Below the pieces are notes generated by a model, which was not told the DNA's origin, ran no database searches, and saw only the letters and a program-made list of their open reading frames with translations. From assembly GCA_039190895.1 (NCBI GenBank), contig JBCCXY010000007.1:1-64000 (forward strand): 64,000 nt of DNA, given 5' to 3'. The stretch is from Ovoidimarina sp039190895. GTDB taxonomy: Bacteria; Pseudomonadota; Alphaproteobacteria; Rhodobacterales; Rhodobacteraceae. A program made the position numbers and the translations under genes. This document shows positions 58,301 through 64,000 of this stretch, piece after piece (position 1 is the stretch's first letter; each line of letters starts with the position of its first letter).

Positions 58301-59009
58301 CCTGCGTCTCCAGCACAAGGCGAGCGGCCTCGCGGACCTTCGAGGATGTCGCCTCGAACTGCTGGAACAGGTACTCCGCCATTTTCGGCGTCTTCATGAC
58401 GGGAAGCGCCTTGTGCGATTCGATCGACGACGCTTTTCCCTGCGCATCGCACCGCTCGATTGCCTGAATGTAATGCGCCGGATCCACGTTGTCCCAGAAC
58501 CCTTCGGGCGGGACGAAGCTCGTTCCGTATCGACCCGGAAGCAGATGCACGATGACATCGACGTCCGTTCCTCCAAGAAGTCGCGTGGCGGCGATAATGT
58601 CGTGCGGCGTCGTTGGGTTGTCAGGCTTGTGCCCATAGGTCCTGGCGGTCAGCGCAAACAGGTTTCGGATGATTTCGGGCGTATTCGTCAGATGCTGGTC
58701 TTCGCGAAACCGGCGCGGCAGGCCCCATTTCATCGCATGGCGCAGTTGCACATAGCGGGCCAACCGCTCGGGCTGGCCGCCCATGTTTCTCGGCAGGTTT
58801 TGCAGCGCGGTGTTCACATCGCGATCAAGCCGAGGGTGGGGGATCTGCAGCGCATCCAGTTCGGCGAGGATGCCGTTGGCCGCGCCATTGATCAGGTATT
58901 CCTCCGCCCGCCGGGCGGCGCCGAAGCTTGTTTGGTCAAGGAAGCTGAAGAGGGAGGTGGGTTTTGCTTTGACTGATCCGAATAGTCCCTTCAGCGCCTT
59001 GCCGAACAT
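55368..59009 (-). CDS. DUF4132 large protein, first paralogue
   Basis: The 1213-residue protein has HEAT-like repeats (SSKVREAARLVLETQDPQMVEAKAVELLQAGKANSRTMAVQLLGAYGTPTALEALKAR; AVRANAARFLADRGSAKAATAIAKRLKTEKSEMAKADMISGLAALGG) and a C-terminal DUF4132 domain matching its neighbour (HPIMRRLVERLIWRGLDADSA, GYERGPIGDGGGYDAYRKEFRGAGLNA). The two paralogues are divergent enough to suggest separate roles in one complex. It is the first gene of the minus-strand operon and is preceded by a hairpin ending the cysG unit. Confidence 0.87.
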   Translation of the reverse strand: MFGKALKGLFGSVKAKPTSLFSFLDQTSFGAARRAEEYLINGAANGILAELDALQIPHPRLDRDVNTALQNLPRNMGGQPERLARYVQLRHAMKWGLPRRFREDQHLTNTPEIIRNLFALTARTYGHKPDNPTTPHDIIAATRLLGGTDVDVIVHLLPGRYGTSFVPPEGFWDNVDPAHYIQAIERCDAQGKASSIESHKALPVMKTPKMAEYLFQQFEATSSKVREAARLVLETQDPQMVEAKAVELLQAGKANSRTMAVQLLGAYGTPTALEALKARREKEKSQAVLTALDAVLNTSAITAELDEVENGYIDVTGAHVTLPSHELLVDDGGSPLDEAFFKQLQEIEKVIDEEQQLGYESRLVYWRKSTNPNRGDKPKPPETKYIAKTWFDALNTQVTPDARPQLPSFTYRHQQNAYAVIESVLDQVPMRRLIDLTVSHRKGLPVLIGRQTRGIGAHIQSAITDGRLSLKQVFDAVEDQDKSRQTPDDHEPDPRPNTLIYLEALLGTSADRRYARSFPGVWEIATPHLQSVIEALPPRNTDIHVNLRALRVAADFPTLPEALRPAVLFCAIDARPKLHGPAQELLRDVEGIDDELVTLLKDKRQAVRANAARFLADRGSAKAATAIAKRLKTEKSEMAKADMISGLAALGGDTSPYLGKEPLLKEARTLVDKLPNEKIKWLELSSAPALHWADGSTADPVLADAWLRLALKLKSPLGTPLFGLYFKQLTPDSAQAFADWVLDAWMSYDVAKPSNDDVRRRAVEQARKIMSMPNHWMARNRTEDEIVQSLMMGMSKEYINSGADSKGILALTHGATPTQAGPRIAAHLKKHGKRVAQAKSLVEVLYAMGTRDAIQVLVATATRFRQRTVRELASTLVGELAEARGWTEEELADRSIPSGGFEEDGTLPLPVGEEEKAYVARLDSDLTVRLFNPAGKEVKSIPAGKDENTKESKALLSAAKKTVKAAAEQQQARLYEAMLTPRDWEAEAWQDDLATHPIMRRLVERLIWRGLDADSAPLKTFRMTAEGDVMDADGDDVDLSDVAKIDMAHTANIAEETRDAWLQHLKDFEVDPLFPQVSRPVRTLTEEMASSTKLEDRQGWLTTNFKLRGAAKKCGYERGPIGDGGGYDAYRKEFRGAGLNADLHFTGSYMGAEDFAAAIDFMQFTKTESNAWSAQPVVLKQVPPLLLSEVWNDLHEIAKVGEFDPDWKKKGLY

Positions 59010-59106
59010 AGTGCGTACACTCCCATGCCTTGATCACGCCATGCGAGTGCACCGCGTTCACGGCGATTTTGTGACGGTCTCTACGGTTTTGACATGAGGT
59101 ACCATG

Positions 59107-59141
59107 TCGCCAACACTGCGGCTTTAGCCGCTTATGGCGAC
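59107..59141 (-). terminator. Nested hairpin between cysG and the DUF4132 operon
   Basis: Inner palindrome GCGGCTTTAGCCGC (59118-59131) inside outer arms GTCGCCA (59107-59113) and TGGCGAC (59135-59141). It follows the cysG stop on the minus strand and likely separates the two transcription units. Confidence 0.6.
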
Positions 59142-59145
59142 TGGT

Positions 59146-60543
59146 TTATAGCTGGGCGATGGAGCGTTCCGTTGGCGCTTTAACGACCTGTTCCGCCGCG
59201 CGAGGGGCAAGGCCGAACAGGATCAGGGCTGGGCCCGACAGCTTTGCCTCGGTCAGCGTCGGTTCCAGGGTGTCGAGCGTGGCCTCCAGGATCCGCTGAT
59301 TGGGGCGGGAGGCGTTTTCGACAACCGTCACAGGCGTCGTGCGCGGCGTGCCGTGCATCAGCAGGCGGCCTTGCACAAACCGCGCGGCGCGCTTGCCCAT
59401 GTAAATGGCCGCGACCGCGCCGGGCTTGGCCAGCGCGGCCCAGTCGTGATCGGCAAAGCCCTGGATGTCATGACCGGTGATCAGGCGCACGCCAGAGTTC
59501 CGCGTGCGCTTTGTCAGGCTTTGACCGATGGCCGCAACGGCGGCTGAGGCCGACGTGATGCCGGGCACGATGGACCAGTCGAGGTTTGCGTCGGTGACAG
59601 CCTCAATCTCTTCGTCGAGGCGACCGAAAACGGCGGGATCGCCGCCCTTCAGGCGCACGACCTGCGCGCCGGATTGGACGTGATCGACGATGAGCCTGTT
59701 GATGTCGTCCTGCGCCATGGCGGGCCCGAAGCCTTCTTTCCCTGCCGGGATCAGGAGGGCCTCACGTCTCGCGAGTTCAAGGATCTCTGGCGCGACGAGG
59801 CGGTCGTGGATGACGACATCGGCGGTGTCGAGGGCGTTGCGCGCCTTCAGCGTCAGCAGTTCGGGGTCTCCGGGGCCCGCACCGACGAAAGCAACGTGAC
59901 CGGGTTCAACCTTGGCCGCGATATGCGTAGCCAGCAGGTCGTGCAGCGCGGCTTGGAGGGGGCGGCCCTCGGCCTGCGCTAGCGGGCCTGCGCGGTCGTA
60001 CCAGTCGGCCCAGAACGCGCGGCGGGGGCGGCCAAAGTCGAGGATCTCGGCCGTGTCGCGGAACGCCTTGCCCGCTTTGGCAAGGAGGCCGAGCGCGGGG
60101 GACAACGTCTCTTCCAGGTGCCGTTTGATCTTCCGGGCTAGGACGGGCGCCGCGCCTTCGGTGCCGATGGCGACCGTCACCGGGTCGCGGTCGACGATGG
60201 CCGGGGTGATGAAATCGGACCCGTGCAGGTTGTCGACCATGTTGGTCAAAACGCCCGCTGCCTTCGCCACAGTCGCGACACGCGCGTCTTCCGCGTCGTC
60301 GTCCGTCGCGGCATAGACGAGGGCTTTGTCGTCAGCGTCATTCTCCGCGAACGGGCGCTGGATGAGGGTGAGGCGATCTTCGGCAACCCAACCTGCGATC
60401 AGCGGATCGGGATCGCTGGCGTAGACCATGATCGTCGCCTCGGTTTTCATCAGAAGGCGCAGCTTGGCAACGGCAGCCTCACCGCCGCCCGCGACGGCGA
60501 TTGTCTTGCCCTCGACGGCGAGGAAGATCGGAAAGTGTTTCAT
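59146..60543 (-). CDS. cysG: Siroheme synthase CysG (bifunctional)
   Basis: The 465-residue protein combines a Rossmann-type precorrin-2 dehydrogenase/ferrochelatase half (FPIFLAVEGKTIAVAGGGEAAVAKLRLL) with a uroporphyrinogen-III methyltransferase half (GHVAFVGAGPGDPELLTLKARNALDTADVVIHDRLV, QVVRLKGGDPAVFGRLDEEIEAV, YMGKRAARFVQGRLL). It makes siroheme for sulfite and nitrite reductases. The ATG at 60543 gives the standard N-terminus. It is divergent from an Lrp-type regulator gene across 117 bases with two candidate operators. Confidence 0.92.
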   Translation of the reverse strand: MKHFPIFLAVEGKTIAVAGGGEAAVAKLRLLMKTEATIMVYASDPDPLIAGWVAEDRLTLIQRPFAENDADDKALVYAATDDDAEDARVATVAKAAGVLTNMVDNLHGSDFITPAIVDRDPVTVAIGTEGAAPVLARKIKRHLEETLSPALGLLAKAGKAFRDTAEILDFGRPRRAFWADWYDRAGPLAQAEGRPLQAALHDLLATHIAAKVEPGHVAFVGAGPGDPELLTLKARNALDTADVVIHDRLVAPEILELARREALLIPAGKEGFGPAMAQDDINRLIVDHVQSGAQVVRLKGGDPAVFGRLDEEIEAVTDANLDWSIVPGITSASAAVAAIGQSLTKRTRNSGVRLITGHDIQGFADHDWAALAKPGAVAAIYMGKRAARFVQGRLLMHGTPRTTPVTVVENASRPNQRILEATLDTLEPTLTEAKLSGPALILFGLAPRAAEQVVKAPTERSIAQL

Positions 60544-60553
60544 GGTGCAGAAT

Positions 60554-60614
60554 ATAGGACATATTCCCAATATGGCGCCATCTCTTGCTTCAAATAAGGA
60601 CATATGTTCTTTAT
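60554..60614. promoter_or_regulatory. Candidate Lrp/AsnC operators in the cysG divergent region
   Basis: Two related AT-rich sites about 41 bp apart: TAGGACATATTCCCA at 60556-60570, and AAGGACATATGTTCTT at 60597-60612, an imperfect inverted repeat. Spacing of about four helical turns suits an oligomeric Lrp-type protein, encoded by the adjacent gene. Confidence 0.5.
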
Positions 60615-60660
60615 GGCGGGCGACTTGGGACGAAACAGGCGGATTTTGCAGGAGGCCGGG

Positions 60661-61122
60661 ATGAGTGTTCGGATCGATGACATGGACCGGAAGATCATGG
60701 CGGAGCTTCAGAAGAACGCCGGGCGGTCGCTGGACGAGATCGCGAAGGCGGTCGGGTCGTCGAAGACCCCGGTCTGGAACCGCATCCGAAAGCTGCGCGA
60801 GGCCGGAATCGTCGGCGCCGAGACAGTTGTGCTGAACGCCGAAGCGCTTGGGTTCGAGGCGTGTTTCTTCGTGCTGATTCGGACGGCGGAGCATGAGGCC
60901 GACTGGCAGGCGCAGTTTCTGAAGGCCCTCCGCGAGCGGCCCGAGGTGCAGGAGGCGCACCGTTTGGCGGGGGATATCGACTATATCCTCAAGGTGCGGG
61001 TCGAGAACGCGCGCGCCTACGACGTGTTTTACCAGGCGTTGATTTCGGAGGTGAAGATCTTCAACGTTACCGCGCTCCTGTCGATGGAAGAGATCAAGTC
61101 CACCACCGCCTTGCCCCTTTAG
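60661..61122 (+). CDS. Lrp/AsnC-family regulator
   Basis: The 153-residue protein has an N-terminal HTH (IDDMDRKIMAELQKNAGRSLDEIAKAVGSSKTPVWNRIRKLREAGIV) and the ligand/oligomer domain (VQEAHRLAGDIDYILKVRVENARAYDVFYQALIS). The ATG at 60661 follows CAGGAGGCCGGG. It is divergent from cysG and probably regulates it, perhaps with sulfur-amino-acid ligands (inference). Confidence 0.9.
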   Translation: MSVRIDDMDRKIMAELQKNAGRSLDEIAKAVGSSKTPVWNRIRKLREAGIVGAETVVLNAEALGFEACFFVLIRTAEHEADWQAQFLKALRERPEVQEAHRLAGDIDYILKVRVENARAYDVFYQALISEVKIFNVTALLSMEEIKSTTALPL

Positions 61123-61197
61123 CCATGCGGACGCGCTGCCGCGCGATTTCTGTTTGTTGACATCGGCTGTGATCGCCTCCTGTTCCGGACGCCCGCT

Positions 61198-61234
61198 GTG
61201 GCCCTCCGGGGGGAGTATTTTCCCGCCAGGTGAA
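61198..61234 (-). repeat. 37-bp dispersed repeat, copy 2 (inverted)
   Basis: On the minus strand it reads TTCACCTGGCGGGAAAATAC then TCCCCCCGGAGGGCCAC, matching 23636-23672 with few changes. It directly follows the P450 stop. Confidence 0.7.
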
Positions 61235-61238
61235 GGGA

Positions 61239-62408
61239 TTAGGGCGAAACCTTGAGGCAGGCCAGGCCGTGAAAGTGATAGAGGTTCGCGTAGCTGGGGC
61301 GTTCAGCGAGCGTTAGGTTCGGGAGCCTGTCGAAGAGGGCTTTCAGGGCAACCCTCAGTTCGAGGCGGGCCAGCGGGGCGCCGACGCAGAAGTGGATGCC
61401 GGCCCCGAAGGCGCTGTGTTTGGACGCGGGGCGCAAGGGGGCGAAGCGGTTGGGGTCTTCGGCAAACAAAGGGTCGCGGTTGGCCGAAGCCAGAAGCGCG
61501 CCGACCTCGTCGCCACGTTTGAGCGGGTGACCGCAGATCTCGGTGTCCTCGTAGACATGGCGCGTGAAGAGGTGGAGCGGGGGATCGTAGCGCAGGATCT
61601 CTTCAACCGTACGATCCGGGTCGGAGTTAAGGGCGGCTTGTGCCTGATGGTCGAGGATCGCTTTGACGCCGTTGCCGAGCGTGTGGACGGTCGCCTCGTG
61701 CCCCGCATTCAGAAGCAGGATGCAAGTCGCGATCATCTCGTTCGGGGTGAGTTTGTCGCCGTCATCCTCTGCCGCGATCAAGTGAGTTATGAGGTCGTCA
61801 GCAGGTGTTGTGCGGCGTTCGTCGATGTGTTTGCGGAGGAAGGTGGAGAACTCGGTTGCCGCCGCCGCCGCGGCGTCCTCCATCTGACGGGTGCGGCGAG
61901 CCTGGTACATCCCGACCATCGCGTTGGACCAGCCAAGCAACTGATCCGACATCGTTTCGGGCACGCCGAGGAGGCGGGCAATGACGATGACCGGCAGGCG
62001 CTGGGCATAGACGGGAAGGAGGTCGAATGCATCCTGCGGCGCGGCGTCTAAGAGGGTTTGGGCGATCTGTTCTATGTCCGGCGCCAGCGCCGCTACGCGG
62101 CGTGAGGTGAAGGCATGCAGGACGAGGCGGCGCAGGCGGGTGTGGCGGGGGGCTTCGAGTTCGAGCATCGAGTGATCCTCGATGGCGTAAAACGGGCGGA
62201 GGTGGTCGGGCACCTCGGGCGGCACCAGCGGGGTGCGACCCATTTGGCGGTGTTTCAGCACCTGCATGACCGCGCGATGGGAGGTCGCCATGGGCATGTT
62301 GTAGTCGTTCCAGAACACCACATCTCCTAAAGCGCGAGCGCGGTCGTAGAACGGGTAGGGGTCTTGGACGAACGAAGGATCGGTGGGGGACTGGCGGACC
62401 GCCTGCAC
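61239..62408 (-). CDS. Cytochrome P450
   Basis: The 389-residue soluble P450 has the heme-binding loop FGAGIHFCVGAPLARLE, the I-helix LLNAGHEATVHTLG (oxygen-activation AGHEAT), an E-x-x-R-equivalent (VEEILRYDPPLHLFTRH) and ANRDPLFAEDPNRF. The length is typical of bacterial class I enzymes. No ferredoxin or reductase gene is adjacent. It starts with GTG directly after the mmsB stop in the same direction. The substrate is unknown. Confidence 0.92.
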   Translation of the reverse strand: MQAVRQSPTDPSFVQDPYPFYDRARALGDVVFWNDYNMPMATSHRAVMQVLKHRQMGRTPLVPPEVPDHLRPFYAIEDHSMLELEAPRHTRLRRLVLHAFTSRRVAALAPDIEQIAQTLLDAAPQDAFDLLPVYAQRLPVIVIARLLGVPETMSDQLLGWSNAMVGMYQARRTRQMEDAAAAAATEFSTFLRKHIDERRTTPADDLITHLIAAEDDGDKLTPNEMIATCILLLNAGHEATVHTLGNGVKAILDHQAQAALNSDPDRTVEEILRYDPPLHLFTRHVYEDTEICGHPLKRGDEVGALLASANRDPLFAEDPNRFAPLRPASKHSAFGAGIHFCVGAPLARLELRVALKALFDRLPNLTLAERPSYANLYHFHGLACLKVSP

Positions 62409-63278
62409 TCAGCTGCCCCGTTTTTCGAAGCGGGGGAGCATGGCAGAGAAATCCTTCCCCGCGCCGTCTTCCGCATCGACGAACGCTTCGTACAGATCTC
62501 GGGCCGCGCGACCCATTGGGGTGTCGGCACCTGCGGCGACGGCGGCTTGCTGGCTGAGGCGGAGGTCTTTCAGCATCAGGTCCGCCGCGAAACCGGGTTG
62601 GTAGTCGTTGTCGGCCGGAGAGGTCGGGCCAATGCCGGGCGCGGGGCAGTAGGCGTTCATGGACCAGGAATAGCCCGACGACGTTGACACCACGTCGAAC
62701 ATCGCTTGCCGGTCAAGCCCGAGTTTGTCCGCCAAAGCAAACGCTTCGCAGGTGGCGATCATGGTGACGCCTAGGATCATGTTGTTGCAGATCTTGGCCG
62801 CCTGGCCGTTACCCGAGGGGCCGCAGTGGACGGCCTTTTGACCCATGACGTCGAACAGAGCCTCGGCGCGTCGGAAGGCGGCGTCCGGGCCGCCGACCAT
62901 GAAGGTGAGCGTGCCCGCCGTGGCGCCGCCGGTGCCGCCTGAGACGGGGGCGTCGAGGGGCAGGATGCCCGCCGCTTCGGCCTCCGCCGCGACGGCGCGG
63001 GCGCTGTCGACATCGACGGTGGAGCAGTCGAGGAAGACGCTGCCCGCTTTCATCACTGGCAGGATGTCGGCGGCGACAGCGCGCAGGATCGGGCCGTCGG
63101 GGAGCATCGTCAGAACCACGTCCTGCCCGCGCGCGGCGTCCTTGCCGCTTTTCACCTCGGTCATGCCGTCAGGGTAGGGCGCGATGGGGTCGTAGCCCGT
63201 CACCTCGTGCCCCGCTCGGGCGAGGTTTGCGGCCATCGGACCGCCCATGTTGCCAAGGCCGATAAAGCCGATCTTCAT
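62409..63278 (-). CDS. mmsB: 3-hydroxyisobutyrate dehydrogenase
   Basis: The 289-residue protein has the NAD site IGFIGLGNMGGPMAANLARAGH, substrate loop LDAPVSGGTGGATAGTLTFMVGG, catalytic Lys in GNGQAAKICNNMILG and the MmsB-typical YSWSMNAYCPAPGIGPTSPADNDYQPGF. It oxidises 3-hydroxyisobutyrate to methylmalonate semialdehyde in valine catabolism. It overlaps the hydrolase gene by ATGA. Confidence 0.92.
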   Translation of the reverse strand: MKIGFIGLGNMGGPMAANLARAGHEVTGYDPIAPYPDGMTEVKSGKDAARGQDVVLTMLPDGPILRAVAADILPVMKAGSVFLDCSTVDVDSARAVAAEAEAAGILPLDAPVSGGTGGATAGTLTFMVGGPDAAFRRAEALFDVMGQKAVHCGPSGNGQAAKICNNMILGVTMIATCEAFALADKLGLDRQAMFDVVSTSSGYSWSMNAYCPAPGIGPTSPADNDYQPGFAADLMLKDLRLSQQAAVAAGADTPMGRAARDLYEAFVDAEDGAGKDFSAMLPRFEKRGS

Positions 63279-64000
63279 ATTGCGGTCTCCTCAAGGCTCA
63301 GCGCGTCTGCGCCGAGGGGCATTAGCATGCGGGCGACGTCGCCCGCCGTTACGTCCTCGATGCAGGCGTGTTGCCATCGGGGCGATTTGTCCTTGTCGAT
63401 GATTAGCGCTCGGATTCCTTCGATAAAGTCGCCCTGTTCCACGGCGCGGTGGGAGTAGCGGTACTCCATCGCGACGGCGTTGCGGACGGTGTCGAGGCCG
63501 CGCGCGCGATTGACCGCCTCATACGCGCAGGAGGCGGCAAGGGGGGCTTGGCGGGCGAGGAGGGCTTTGGTGTCGTTATCGTCGAAGCCGCGCATCGCGT
63601 CGCCGAGGGTGGCGCCCTGGAAGGCGGTGTCGATCCAGGATTGCATTGCAGAAAGTTTGCCGTCGGGTGGGGTTTCCCCTTGAAGGCAGGCGGAATCGCC
63701 CGTGTTTTCAAGTTCGGCGATTAGGCCGAGCCACTTTACTTCCGGTATGTAAGTGTCTGCGAATGTTGCAAGAATGGCGTCCGCCGGGCCCATGCGAAAA
63801 CCGGTGGTGCCCAGGTATTCCCCCAGACGCCCCGGGCCGTTGGCCAGAAGCAAGGTGCCGCCCACGTCAGGCATGAGGCCGATGGCGGCTTCAGGCATGG
63901 CGATGCGGGAGCTGTCTCCCACGATCCGGTGAGAGCCATGGCAGCCAACGCCTACGCCGCCGCCCATGGTGAATCCCTGTAGGAACGTCACGAAAGGCTT
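63275..64000 (-). CDS. 3-hydroxyisobutyryl-CoA hydrolase / enoyl-CoA hydratase family (partial, N-terminus outside)
   Basis: The 241 residues in the window start within KPFVTFLQGFTMGGGVGVGCHGSHRIVGDSSRIAMPEAAIGLMPDVGGTLLLANGPGRLGEYL, the crotonase oxyanion-hole region typical of 3-hydroxyisobutyryl-CoA hydrolase (long C-terminal part with DTVRNAVAMEYRYSHRAVEQGDFIEGIRALIIDKDKSPRW). It frees 3-hydroxyisobutyrate for MmsB encoded next. The 5' end runs past the window. Confidence 0.88.
   Translation of the reverse strand, partial: KPFVTFLQGFTMGGGVGVGCHGSHRIVGDSSRIAMPEAAIGLMPDVGGTLLLANGPGRLGEYLGTTGFRMGPADAILATFADTYIPEVKWLGLIAELENTGDSACLQGETPPDGKLSAMQSWIDTAFQGATLGDAMRGFDDNDTKALLARQAPLAASCAYEAVNRARGLDTVRNAVAMEYRYSHRAVEQGDFIEGIRALIIDKDKSPRWQHACIEDVTAGDVARMLMPLGADALSLEETAI

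Noticed and set aside
56517..58976. An 819-codon open frame on the plus strand opposite the first DUF4132 gene, and similar long antisense frames elsewhere (for example 20124-21869 minus, 2025-2876 plus).
   Set aside because: They mirror highly conserved genes on the other strand, have no domain signatures and arise from high GC at third codon positions.

Overview
The window is GC-rich with dense, often ATGA-overlapping genes. Its metabolic genes (Xsc, a non-pyrrolysine MttB-family methyltransferase, a TTT tricarboxylate transporter, OtnC/OtnK/LtnD, 3-hydroxyisobutyrate degradation) point to a Rhodobacteraceae (roseobacter-type) alphaproteobacterium. This rests on gene content and protein style only; no marker gene is present. 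No CRISPR array, rRNA, integrase or intact insertion sequence was seen.

Layout. 0-3.2 kb: the end of a TctCBA-type transporter, a citrate synthase/citryl-CoA lyase-like protein and a class III CoA-transferase, all on the minus strand. 3.3-27.6 kb: a complete non-flagellar type III secretion system (T3SS) whose core order (sctI-J-K-L-N-O-Q-R-S-T-U) matches the rhizobial nolB-rhcJ-nolU-rhcL-rhcN-rhcZ-rhcQRSTU order. An atypical response regulator precedes it. The secretin is split: an N0-N1 protein at 5.1 kb, and a CpaC/Tad-type secretin at 22 kb with a CpaD-like lipoprotein and, further on, a TadD-like TPR lipoprotein. SctU lacks the NPTH autocleavage motif. The cluster also carries a secreted protein with a GDPH motif like rhizobial NopE, a needle co-chaperone with a 48-residue needle candidate, and at its 3' end a nuclease-like polymorphic toxin followed by two putative immunity genes. 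That last group suggests an antibacterial, or at least self-toxic, effector.

27.7-42.4 kb: ordinary catabolic and regulatory genes (tetronate-phosphate pathway, Xsc plus acetate kinase, MttB/FAD-oxidoreductase/TetR), then lower-GC stretches with a membrane protein, an EamA transporter, a phosphomannomutase, and a LysR gene divergent from an exported tandem-ABM protein.

42.8-59.0 kb: a minus-strand conflict-type locus. Two large DUF4132 proteins, a MoxR ATPase, a DUF5682 protein, a VWA protein and a SWIM zinc-finger protein are followed by a pair of divergent tRNA-like genes (Lys-CUU-like and Asn-GUU-like, one base apart), a structured leader and a slipin. Two direct repeats 21 bp apart lie ahead of the tRNA pair. 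The module resembles E. coli yehI/yehL-yehP-yehQ. 59-64 kb: cysG with a divergent Lrp/AsnC regulator, a cytochrome P450, mmsB and a partial 3-hydroxyisobutyryl-CoA hydrolase.

Several dispersed repeat families occur between genes: a roughly 165-bp element in four copies, always sense-oriented and (apart from one tandem copy) just after a stop codon; a 39-bp hairpin repeat in three copies with compensatory changes; a 37-bp repeat in two copies; and a perfect 18-bp palindrome in two copies. The most novel parts are the hybrid T3SS (Tad-type outer-membrane module, non-canonical SctU, toxin-immunity cargo) and the tRNA-like/slipin unit attached to the MoxR-VWA-DUF4132 module.
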